Assembly: GCA_029856365.1 (NCBI GenBank)
Contig: JAHQWW010000015.1
Location: 1-52,783 of the forward strand
Direction: 5' to 3'
Origin: Candidatus Hodarchaeota archaeon
GTDB taxonomy: Archaea; Asgardarchaeota; Heimdallarchaeia; Hodarchaeales; Hodarchaeaceae
Length of the DNA stretch: 52,783 nucleotides
Shown: piece by piece, positions 17,271-26,300 of the stretch
Numbering within the stretch: the first letter of the stretch is position 1
How the letters are laid out: each line of letters opens with the position of its first letter
Position numbers and translations under genes: made by a program
Notes under the pieces: generated by a model
What the model saw: only the letters and a program-made list of their open reading frames with translations
Told to the model about the DNA's origin: nothing
The model's database searches: none

Positions 17271-19190
17271 ATGAATACAATGGAAGAATCTCCTCCTTTG
17301 GGAAAACTCAAATTTGATCCTTCTTTACAAGAACAGATTCTTCTTTCAAAAGTCCACAACAACAATTTATTAGTAGTATACTCCTTTGAGGAGGCTCTGA
17401 TACGCATTCAGGCGTTAATTATACTATTTTTCATCAATCAACATTCCAATCATCAAAACTCAAGAGTTCTGATCTTAACAAAAAGGGATAAACAACAGAA
17501 ATCTCGAACTCTCTTAAAATCCCATTTAACACAACCTACTACGGTTCTTAACGGATCTATCCTTCCAAATGCCAGAAAATTCGACTATAGTCGTTATTCA
17601 GTAATTTTTTCTACTCCTAGAACTGCAAAAAACGACCTGAAAGAAGAATTTTTCTTAACTAATCATTTTTCTCTAATAATGGTTGATCAGGCGGAGATGG
17701 GGTCTTCATCGAGCTCACTTAGGTACTTAGTTAATAAATTAACCAATTTTCGTATGATTGGATTCACCAGGGTGACCTCCACAGAACAGTTAGAAAATAT
17801 TTGTAAAAACCTTCAACTAACTGAAGTAGTTCAGTTAGAAGAACCATTTTCAGCACGCGAAAGATCAAACATCCAGCATTACTCCATCCCCTTACCTCAA
17901 GAATACTTTTTCTTGCTTGAGATTTTAAACCGAATAAAAGAACATGAATTGGAGGAATTAGCAAAATTAGGTTTCAATGTTTCCTCTAAAAGTACCTATC
18001 GTGATATCACTGCGATTCATGAAGGTATTAAAGAAGATAACAGTACGAAGCAACTCATCCGTACATCTAACCTACTTCGAATTATGACTCTCCAAAAGAT
18101 CATCATTTCTCAAGGATTTCCCGCAGCTCTCAATTATTTTCACACTCTTGAATCACAGCTGGAAAAAGATCAAAAATTCCAAGGAAAGCAAAGTATTATT
18201 GAGTTTCTTAACGATTTAAAAATCAAGAAGCTGCAGGAATTTCTTGAAGTTCACAAGGATCTCCAACACCCTAAGTTAAATTTCCTCTTGAAAATAATAT
18301 CCCAATACCAAACTGGTATTTCCATTGTTAGTCATAATTATTACAATGCTGCTTATTTAAAGGATTATATAAGTCTACAGGGTTTTTCAGTAATCCAAAT
18401 AAATGACCCTGTCAGTTCTCTGTCAGATATCGACCTAGAACGAGCTATTTTACCACTTACAGAAAAAAAGGTTAACGTTTGTATTACAAATAATGTCAAT
18501 GAGATTATTGCTCGAAATGCTGAAGTAATCATTGCTTATTCTGTTACAGCTGATACCGTTGACACTCTGAATAATTTGAGTGTTAACATTCCTAAAGTTT
18601 TCTTATTATCAAAACAAACAAATGAAGAAGCCAGGTTATTTTATTTAAAAAAATTAGGTTCTAAGTCTCAGAAACAGATTTTAAACCTTAATGTTCTGAA
18701 TGAGAATTTAGAGAAACTAAAGGGAGATGGTTCTAGAATAAAACAAACTGTGGATCTAAAATCACTTGGTTCTTCCAGTAATGATGATTTATTGGATTCA
18801 AACGTCTCTATAGTCTTTAATAAGAAATTATTTGAGCTTGGAATCCCCTATTTGTTTTCGAAACAAGAATATTCAATTCATTCAAATGATAACTTTATTT
18901 TCCCTGGCTTTATTCTAGATCAAAAAATCTGTTTCCTATTACTAACTCCTGATACTATTGATTTCTTTCTGTCCTCAAAACCTCAACAATTTTTCAGTAT
19001 ATTATTTAAAGAATTTTCACATGTTCATTTGATCATTTTCCCTCACAGCTTAGCTAGCCTTAGTCTTGACTTTCGATGCGACATTCTTCATGCTGCTAAT
19101 CACCATAATGTATGGATATCTTTTCTCACTCAAGATCAAGATATTCCTAAGTTAGTCAAACGAGTTATTGACAAACCAATGTATACGTAA
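17271..19190 (+). CDS. Hef/FANCM-like helicase-nuclease homologue with all catalytic motifs lost
   Basis: A 639-residue protein that aligns along its whole length with archaeal Hef (SF2 helicase plus XPF-type nuclease). Framework segments survive (numbering from ATG 17271 plus one): VLILTKRD for the PTKPL motif, FSTPRTAKNDL for ATPQTIENDL, the thumb-like insert LPQEYFFLLEIL, and LQHPKLNFLLKII for the conserved DHPK region. The active residues are replaced. The Walker A site reads VYSFEEAL (about 37-44), DEAH reads DQAE (140-143), LTASPG reads FTRVTS (166-171), and motifs V/VI have no Q-x2-GR-x-GR. Residues about 510-635 resemble the XPF nuclease fold but lack GDxxxERKxxxD, and no HhH domain follows. 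It probably binds DNA or a partner rather than cutting or unwinding. Confidence 0.75.
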   Translation: MNTMEESPPLGKLKFDPSLQEQILLSKVHNNNLLVVYSFEEALIRIQALIILFFINQHSNHQNSRVLILTKRDKQQKSRTLLKSHLTQPTTVLNGSILPNARKFDYSRYSVIFSTPRTAKNDLKEEFFLTNHFSLIMVDQAEMGSSSSSLRYLVNKLTNFRMIGFTRVTSTEQLENICKNLQLTEVVQLEEPFSARERSNIQHYSIPLPQEYFFLLEILNRIKEHELEELAKLGFNVSSKSTYRDITAIHEGIKEDNSTKQLIRTSNLLRIMTLQKIIISQGFPAALNYFHTLESQLEKDQKFQGKQSIIEFLNDLKIKKLQEFLEVHKDLQHPKLNFLLKIISQYQTGISIVSHNYYNAAYLKDYISLQGFSVIQINDPVSSLSDIDLERAILPLTEKKVNVCITNNVNEIIARNAEVIIAYSVTADTVDTLNNLSVNIPKVFLLSKQTNEEARLFYLKKLGSKSQKQILNLNVLNENLEKLKGDGSRIKQTVDLKSLGSSSNDDLLDSNVSIVFNKKLFELGIPYLFSKQEYSIHSNDNFIFPGFILDQKICFLLLTPDTIDFFLSSKPQQFFSILFKEFSHVHLIIFPHSLASLSLDFRCDILHAANHHNVWISFLTQDQDIPKLVKRVIDKPMYT

Positions 19191-19233
19191 TGTAATTTTT
19201 TTTAAAGAAGTAATTACTTAGTGGAGACAAAGT

Positions 19234-19644
19234 ATGAAACTTCGGTTTATCGATGAATCGACATTCTTATATGCAGTCTTGGAGCCCATACCGGAGCTCC
19301 CAGAACATCTCCAAAAAATAAAATCTGTTGCGAGGGAGATTATCACACGGGTGAATAAAGGAGAAAATGTAGTTACTAGCGTTGTACATTTATCAGAAGT
19401 AGCAAACATTTTAGAGTCTCGTAAGAGTTTTATTGAAGCTTCCCAATTCATTTATGATTTATTAACAAAGGAATCGATTATAATTCTTGATGTGACCCAT
19501 AGCGACTATCAAGGGGCCACAGTTCTGGCACAGCGATATAAAGTTGGAATTAATGATTCATTAGCCAAAATATTAATGGATCGCTTGAATATCACTGAAA
19601 TTTACAGTTTTAACAAATATTTCGATAATTTTGATCTCAAATGA
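19234..19644 (+). CDS. PIN-domain ribonuclease (VapC-like)
   Basis: A 136-residue PIN domain. The acidic residues are in place: Asp7 (FIDEST), Glu55 (LSEVANIL), Asp108 (GINDSLAKIL) and Asp131 or Asp134 (NKYFDNF). The usual role is metal-dependent RNA cleavage as the toxin of a VapBC pair, but no antitoxin gene adjoins it, so a stand-alone RNase or repair-linked role is possible. GTGGAG lies nine bases before the ATG. It follows the Hef-like gene by 43 bases on the same strand and may share its transcript. Confidence 0.82.
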   Translation: MKLRFIDESTFLYAVLEPIPELPEHLQKIKSVAREIITRVNKGENVVTSVVHLSEVANILESRKSFIEASQFIYDLLTKESIIILDVTHSDYQGATVLAQRYKVGINDSLAKILMDRLNITEIYSFNKYFDNFDLK

Positions 19645-19668
19645 ATAATGAAATGAAATCTCGACAGT

Positions 19669-20260
19669 TTGACTTACAAAAATAAACAAACTGGAGAAAA
19701 GGGGGATCTTTCTAATGATAACCAGATTGAAATACTTTTATTGAAAAGTACTGTCTTAATGAAACTAGGGGAATTTGAACGAAGTAACAAGATACTAGGT
19801 GATGTTCTTGGGAAAGAAACTATTAATCCCTTGAAGGCTGTAGATGCCTTGATAATCAATGCAGAGAATTTAATGCGTCAGGGGGAATTTGATTAGGGAT
19901 TAGAGATATTCAAAAAATGTGAGGAATTCTTATTAAAACCATTAACTCAAGTTGAGCGAAAAAAGGTTTCTAAGAGGCGAACTATTCTATTAAGGCGCAA
20001 AGGAGGCATTTACGCATATAAAGGAGACCTAGTTTGTGCGTTGAATTATACACAAAAAATTCTGAAGCTAGCTAGGAAAATAAAAGACAAAATTCTCATT
20101 TCAGGGACTCTTAATAATATTGGTCTTAGTTTTCAGTAAAAAGGGGACAATGATACCGCTTTAGACCATTTTCAATGGAGCTTGGCTATAGATCAGGAAA
20201 TTGGTAATAAATATGATATGCTCCATTGATGGAACGGTTTGAAATGACTTAAGTCAATGA
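19669..20260 (+). pseudogene. TPR-repeat protein gene, decayed
   Basis: One reading frame codes for TPR-type helix pairs (LLLKSTVLMKLGEFERSNKIL, GGIYAYKGDLVCALNY, NIGLSFQ-stop-KGDNDTALDHF) but is interrupted by TAG 19894-19896, TAA 20137-20139 and TGA 20227-20229. The protein pattern is continuous across each stop, so these are point changes in a once-open gene. A start at TTG 19669 is possible. A different frame from ATG 19642 gives a short N-terminus that runs into it, hinting at a fourth lesion. TPR proteins are protein-binding scaffolds. Confidence 0.75.
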
Positions 20261-20309
20261 TTATATTTCTGACGCTCTAAACTTGGTAAGAGCAAGCAAA
20301 AAAGAGCTT

Positions 20310-22052
20310 TCAGTGTAAATCGAATAACTTTTTCATTTTCGCAAAGAAGATATCATATGCGTTGTATAAGGTCGGTAAACTTTGATAGATTCGTGTTGGG
20401 GGTAACATCGCTCGCATTTTAACAGCACGGTAATCCAGGATGAGACTTGCAGCAAAATCTGACTCTGATCGAATCCCCCGACCAATTGCTTGTGATATAC
20501 TCCGCGTAACTGGTAACATAGAAAGAAGCCTAGCAGTTCTCCACCCCCATTTTTTCATATAAAGAGATTGCAAAAGTCGATTGGTCACGTCAGGCCTTGG
20601 AAATGGAAGGCCTGCTATTATAATCAATGAAAGCAAGCTTCGATTCATTTCAGAATCTAGAATTTCAATTCCTTCAGATAATTTTCCACCTAATACACCA
20701 AAAATACATTCATGATTCTTTTGTTTTAATTCATCAATAAAAAGAGGAGTAATAGCTGGATTTTCGATATAGACATGTGGTAATGAAATATGAGCTAATA
20801 TTTTTTGTTTTAATTCATGAGACGTAGCAAAAACAATTGTATGGAAAGGGTTGCTGGAGTGTAACCGCTGTATAACGGTAGCCATTGATTCGTACGTTAT
20901 AGCATTTCGTTCAGTGAATTTAGAAGTAAACTGGCGGTGATATAGAATCCCATTCAAACTGAACTGGAAATCAGAGGGTATTCGGAGGGTGGTATAACTT
21001 AACCTATACAGTGCTTGATACAAGGATAATGGTGTGAAGGTTCCTGACATCAAGATGACCCGATTGAAGTGTTTATTCACAAAATCAAATACTTGATGAG
21101 GAAAGGGATTCAATTGAAGTAACTTGCTTTCTTCTGCTACCCAAATATCACCTCGCGAAGAAAGGAAATCTTTAACTTTTAACAACTGGTTTTTTTCAAC
21201 GAGGGATAATTTGTATTCATGATCCAAGAATGCGTCTAATGATGCATCAGACAAAGTTCGGGGTCTTTCCACTCTTCCATGATGAGTAAGAATCAACTCC
21301 TGTAGCTCATCGATCACTTTCAAGGGTATTATTGTTTGAGCTTTATTTAAATCGTTCGTGGTGATCTCTGCTTCGATATCAGCTGTAAAATTGTGCCCTT
21401 CGTCTATGATCGCCAAGGTTTGTGAGAAAGAACTACGAGAAAGAAGCTGGGAGAACATATTCTGAAGATTCTTACTTCTTAAATAGGTGTGTGTGGTAAT
21501 GACTATATTTGCATATGGTATACACCGTTTGATTACTTGGTATGGACAGCCAAACTCTTTAAACGCCTCTTGAAATGCTTCAATCGAAATTGAGCCGTCA
21601 TGTGCAGTGATTGGGATTTGCTCTACAATGGCGGGGAAATCTTCTTCTGGAATCGATTTAGTTTGTTCAAGAAAGGGGCATCGAATTTGACTGCATATCT
21701 TGTGATAAAAGTGGGGAATTTCTCCTCTTTTAATACATAGATCTGCCTTCAAAATGAGAGGAATGGCCGTTAAATAGCCATATTTTCGACTATTCGCGAT
21801 CTTATAGATCTCATTAAGGAATACCTGGAACACTTGCGTCTTGGTTCGGACAAAGATAAATAATTGATAGTTTTTTGTTTTTACTAGTGGAAGTGCATGA
21901 ATCAACGCCATGATTGTCTTCCCAAATCCGACTGGCGCATGAATCATCGTTTTTGGATTCTTCTCGACAAATCGGAGAAACTTTGTTTGATAAGCGCGCA
22001 GTTCTGGATGAGGAAAAAGCTGTAGGGCTGGTGGTAGATTGGTATCAATCAT
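20310..22052 (-). CDS. XPD/Rad3-type Fe-S helicase
   Basis: A 580-residue SF2 5'-3' DNA helicase of the XPD/DinG/FANCJ group. Walker A APVGFGKT (39-46), Walker B DEGH (217-220), motif III MSGTF, and motif VI QAIGRGIRSESD near the C-terminus are intact. The Fe-S cluster domain has Cys106, Cys120, Cys125 and Cys169 (LC..., IC, RC, GCPY), the four-Cys pattern diagnostic of this group. It follows radA after 55 bases on the same strand, so the two probably form an operon for recombination or repair. It is somewhat short compared with eukaryotic XPD (about 760) but near archaeal XPD (about 550-650). Confidence 0.9.
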   Translation of the reverse strand: MIDTNLPPALQLFPHPELRAYQTKFLRFVEKNPKTMIHAPVGFGKTIMALIHALPLVKTKNYQLFIFVRTKTQVFQVFLNEIYKIANSRKYGYLTAIPLILKADLCIKRGEIPHFYHKICSQIRCPFLEQTKSIPEEDFPAIVEQIPITAHDGSISIEAFQEAFKEFGCPYQVIKRCIPYANIVITTHTYLRSKNLQNMFSQLLSRSSFSQTLAIIDEGHNFTADIEAEITTNDLNKAQTIIPLKVIDELQELILTHHGRVERPRTLSDASLDAFLDHEYKLSLVEKNQLLKVKDFLSSRGDIWVAEESKLLQLNPFPHQVFDFVNKHFNRVILMSGTFTPLSLYQALYRLSYTTLRIPSDFQFSLNGILYHRQFTSKFTERNAITYESMATVIQRLHSSNPFHTIVFATSHELKQKILAHISLPHVYIENPAITPLFIDELKQKNHECIFGVLGGKLSEGIEILDSEMNRSLLSLIIIAGLPFPRPDVTNRLLQSLYMKKWGWRTARLLSMLPVTRSISQAIGRGIRSESDFAASLILDYRAVKMRAMLPPTRIYQSLPTLYNAYDIFFAKMKKLFDLH

Positions 22053-22107
22053 AAGGGTACCACTATTTTTCCTGTGAGTTCAAGTAAGGGATAATTACTG
22101 AGTATAT

Positions 22108-23133
22108 TTATTTGGATGTAAAGTCTCGGACACCCTCGGTGGTAATCGCAAACTCAATTTTTCCATCAGGTAGCTCAGGACTTTTTGTTAACGAGGCAGT
22201 ACGTTTGACTGCTTTTCCCTTCCGGATGAAAATACGGGTAGTCACCGTATGACCAACAATATTGCCGCCAACAGGCTTATTCGGGTCTCCAAAGAACATT
22301 GCCTCAGGTTTAGCTGAGACTTGATTAGTCACGACACCAACACAATTCATTATTTCTGCTTGTTTGGCAATAAACGCTAAATATTTTCCAATCAGTTGTT
22401 GACGTTCAGCCAGTGTCCCGCGTCCTGCGAACTCGCTCCTAAAATGTGACATGAGAGAATCTACGATTATCAGACCAATGTTTGGAACCATAGTGAGCGC
22501 TTCTTCGGTGAGTGCCATCTGATGTTCACTATTGTAAGCTCTACCAACCGTAATTCTTGATAGTACTGTGTCTGGATCTATATCTAATGCCTCTGCCATT
22601 TGGACTATTCGATTGAACCTGAATGTCCCCTCTGAGTCGATCCAAATCACATCCTGATCGAGGTACTTTACACAATTGACTGCCAATTGGTGGGCAATTT
22701 GGGTCTTACCACATCCATTTTCTCCCGCAACTTCTGTGACACTTCCTGTCTCAAATCCTCCTCCAATAAGTTTGTCGAACGCTTTCGACCCTGTGGTTAA
22801 TTTTACCCGTGTTTTAGCTGCTTCTTCATAGTCTGTTCCTTTTTTCAATCCAAGGTCAAACTGTACCCTTGCTTCACGTATCAAAAGAGCTGCGGTTTTC
22901 TCTGCAATACCAGAAATTTCAGTTAATTGAGCCCGTGTTGCTAATGCAATCGCTTCTCGGCTTCCATACCCCGCTGTCTCTAACCTTTGTCTTGTAGTTG
23001 GACCTATGCCTGTTATTGTCTCTAAGAACGGTTTCTCTGAGGTTGTGGTCTTTTTTTTGCTCTTCTTTGTTTTTTTTATTTCAACTGGCTCTGGACTAAT
23101 TCCTTCTTCTTTTGTTTCGACTTTTGCCATCAT
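22108..23133 (-). CDS. radA: DNA repair and recombination protein RadA
   Basis: The archaeal Rad51/RecA-family strand-exchange ATPase, 341 residues. An N-terminal Lys-rich tail (KKTKKSKKKTTTSEK) leads to a helix-hairpin-helix domain (about 39-85). Walker A is GENGCGKT (137-144; the usual form is GEFGSGKT) and Walker B is LIIVD (221-225). The conserved SHFRSEFAGRGTLAERQQ block and the TNQV segment of L2 are present. It forms filaments on single-stranded DNA and drives homologous recombination. Two adjacent ATG codons (23133, 23130) are both possible. It is followed by an XPD-like helicase. Confidence 0.95.
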   Translation of the reverse strand: MMAKVETKEEGISPEPVEIKKTKKSKKKTTTSEKPFLETITGIGPTTRQRLETAGYGSREAIALATRAQLTEISGIAEKTAALLIREARVQFDLGLKKGTDYEEAAKTRVKLTTGSKAFDKLIGGGFETGSVTEVAGENGCGKTQIAHQLAVNCVKYLDQDVIWIDSEGTFRFNRIVQMAEALDIDPDTVLSRITVGRAYNSEHQMALTEEALTMVPNIGLIIVDSLMSHFRSEFAGRGTLAERQQLIGKYLAFIAKQAEIMNCVGVVTNQVSAKPEAMFFGDPNKPVGGNIVGHTVTTRIFIRKGKAVKRTASLTKSPELPDGKIEFAITTEGVRDFTSK

Positions 23134-23211
23134 TATTCACTTTTTCATCTTTTTCTTTTTCTATGGTTAGATTGTAGTAAATAATTGATCTGAACATGAT
23201 TCACTCCCTAG

Positions 23212-23219
23212 CTTTTATA
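23212..23219 (-). promoter_or_regulatory. TATA box of radA
   Basis: Read on the minus strand the sequence is TATAAAAG, about 80 bases before the radA start; the position implies a leader of roughly 50 bases. Confidence 0.45.
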
Positions 23220-23257
23220 CTCAAAATCACCAAGAGTTCATTTTCACGTATTTCTAG

Positions 23258-23265
23258 TATATAAG
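23258..23265 (+). promoter_or_regulatory. TATA box of the giant surface-protein operon
   Basis: TATATAAG lies 53 bases before the TTG at 23319, divergent from the radA promoter element. Confidence 0.45.
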
Positions 23266-23318
23266 CCTCATCAGCAATTAAGGGTTAGGATATCAAAGAA
23301 AGGTAGAGGATATCAACA

Positions 23319-26300
23319 TTGAGTCAAGTCTCAGGAATAAAACGAGAAAAAATGATTGGTTTCTGGCTTATTATGAGCTTCTATTTTGTAATCATTCTGA
23401 CAGCCATTACACCCAGTATAGCAGCACAAATAAATACCTCTACAACAATTCTCTCTGATATAGGAGCTGCAGGACTTGATGACACGATTCAATTCACAGT
23501 ATGGGTATATTCAAACTTTGATCCTGTCCCAACTGGCCCTATTAGGATTACTGATACCAATACAAGTGAATACGTTGATACAACTATCCTTGGTGGTAAA
23601 GTAGTAGTTAATTGGACAATTTCAGAGCCTTTCATCGAAGGAATCCATGTTTTTGAAGCTTCTTATCAAGGGTTTTTAGAGTACTCTCCTTCCTCTGGAA
23701 TATGTAGTGTTCATTTCGATGATTTCAGTCAAGGTAGTTCCCTGGTAACGATTATTACACTTGATAGTAATTCTACTATCGTTTTCAAGAACGCCTCTTT
23801 ACGATTCACTGTCGAACTCGAAATTTTAGATTCTGTACAACCCTACTTTAAGGGTGGGTATATTTCTGTCAAAAATATCAACCTCTGTGGATCTCCAACA
23901 ATTCATACATACGGCCCACTTCCTCTAGATCCTTCTGTGGTATTGACCTATTCTTTCGATTATCAGATTCCTATCTTTACCACTATTGGTATCAATGCAT
24001 TTCTCGCAGAATACACGGGGAGTTCGCAATCCCAGACAAAACCCTGTACCTCCTCTCCTCATAATATTACCGTATTAAGTACTGGTTACTGGCTGGAGCA
24101 AGCTTTAGATCAGAGTGATCTTCTTCGTGCAGAGAGCACTTTAGAACTGAATTCGACAGTACTTGGAGACAATCCCATAGGATTAGAGTTAAAAACTTAT
24201 TATTCCCACAATGACCAAGAAGTCATCATTAATGATCAAATTCTCGAATCTCGAAACTTTAAGGCTTATTTTTCACCAAATAATTCCGTACCAGTAGGGA
24301 TCCTTTCAATTATTACTGAACTTATCGATCCAAGTACAGAGACCCAATATGCCAATACAACAGTAGATGTCTTAATCTTAGACCACGCGAGAATTGATCA
24401 TTCGGAAAATGCTACTGAATATCGACACAATGAAACAATTCATTTTGAAATTTATATAACTGAATCAGATGTTTGGACTCATCCTGTTGTATCTACCGTG
24501 GAATTAGTGGATGTAACCGATGGGAATCGTTCATTAGTGAATAAAACGACTAATCAAGATGGTTTTGTTGTGATGGATTATCCCATTCCTGGTAATACTA
24601 CAGTCGGGAGTCATGAGTTTAGTTTATCGACTCATGATTCCAGCGAATTCATCATGGATATTACAGAGACCTTCCCACTTCCCATTAAAGGATTGACTGA
24701 TATTGACTTGACTTATGAGAGTGGTGGGGTTGACAGGAATGCTATTACAAGTATTGAAGTGACCATTATTTCAGGAGGAGCTGCAATTAGTGAGGGATTG
24801 GTTGCATTGGAATTTGCTATCAATAGCTCCACAATTGAGACATGGAACTGTGAACCTGGCCTCGAATTTCATTATTTCATTGCTCCCTCTCATCCAAGGG
24901 GTAGTATGGGGTATCAGATTCACTTTTTCGGGTCTTCCAATTATGATGAACATATCGAATCATTTGATTTAACTGTGTTTTCTAACCCCACATTCAATAC
25001 TATGAGGCAAAACGTGTCGGAAGTCATTAAAGGGCACACCGTGCGTATTTGGGGACAATTAGTGGATGAAATTGGCCAACCCGTGATTTATGAGAAAGTA
25101 GAACTGACAGATATCACTATAGGTACACCTTTAGGCATAAGTGAAACTAATGACCAAGGATTTTTCTATTATGACTATTATATTTCTGAAGCCACTCAAA
25201 TTGGAGTGCATTTTATTGAGACAACCTATCTAGGCAATATTATTGAGTTTTATCATTCATCAGCTAATAATCCTATAATTACTATAACTGTAAGACCTCC
25301 ATTATCTGTGATGATAGAAACCGAGGTTGTCGCGAATCACTGGACATTCATTTCTCTGGAAGGAGGGTTAAACGATGAGATAACGTTAGAATGGCAGAAA
25401 AGTGGTGAAAATTACTGGAGATATATGACATTAATTGCCCTCAATTCAACAGGTCAGGGGTGTTATAACTGGTCTACGCCCTATTATAAGGGTAAATTCA
25501 CCATTCGAGCAATTGGGCCGAATAGTATGAAGTACGATTTTTCTACAATGTATGCAATTCCCACCATTACAGTGATGGGGGATGAAATAGGCAATGTTAA
25601 TGATCAATATTCTTATACAGTTAATTCAACAGAGCAATATCAACTCTGGATAGGAGATCAACTTTGGCACGATTGGCGAGACGCAGGAGTACATCAATAC
25701 GAGTATTCTTTTTCGACTCGTGGTATAAAAACCATTATTATTTCTAGTAATGAGACATACGTTTACTACCAAGAATGTCATCATAGTGTTACTATACTTG
25801 AAGACGTCTTTATTTCTCTTTCAGCACCATTGGAAGCATTGGTGAATCTTTCTGTTAATTTAGATGGTACTGTGATAGGGGAAGTTTCTGGGCCAATACA
25901 GGAGATAGATGTCACTTTAGAAGTGAATGGTACTAATTTGCAAGTTGACTCAACCAATGGTGCTGGACATTATTATTTTTCACTCGCATTCGACATTCCA
26001 GGTGCGTTTAGTCTTATGGTGAAGACTCCCTCAGTCATGACCGATTTCTATTGCGCAGCTTTCAGTAAAGAATCGATAATATTGATAGACTCGATTCCTG
26101 CGAATATCCAGATTCTAAGTCCCTTGAGTCAAGCAGGAGCAGTTGTGGAGATTTCCATTGTAGGAGATGCGGAAAAATATTGGTATTATATTGAACCAAT
26201 TGATTCTACCAATATATCTTGGTCAGCTCCGATTTATCGAACTTTGACTGAAGGCAATTATACCTGTCATGTGTATGGACAAAATAATTATGGAGTTGTT

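Noticed and set aside
19234..19644. PIN gene as half of a VapBC toxin-antitoxin pair
   Set aside because: No small DNA-binding antitoxin gene overlaps or precedes it; the upstream gene is the Hef-like protein.
24771..24972. Short opposing frames inside the giant surface gene
   Set aside because: Shadows of the long coding frame on both strands.
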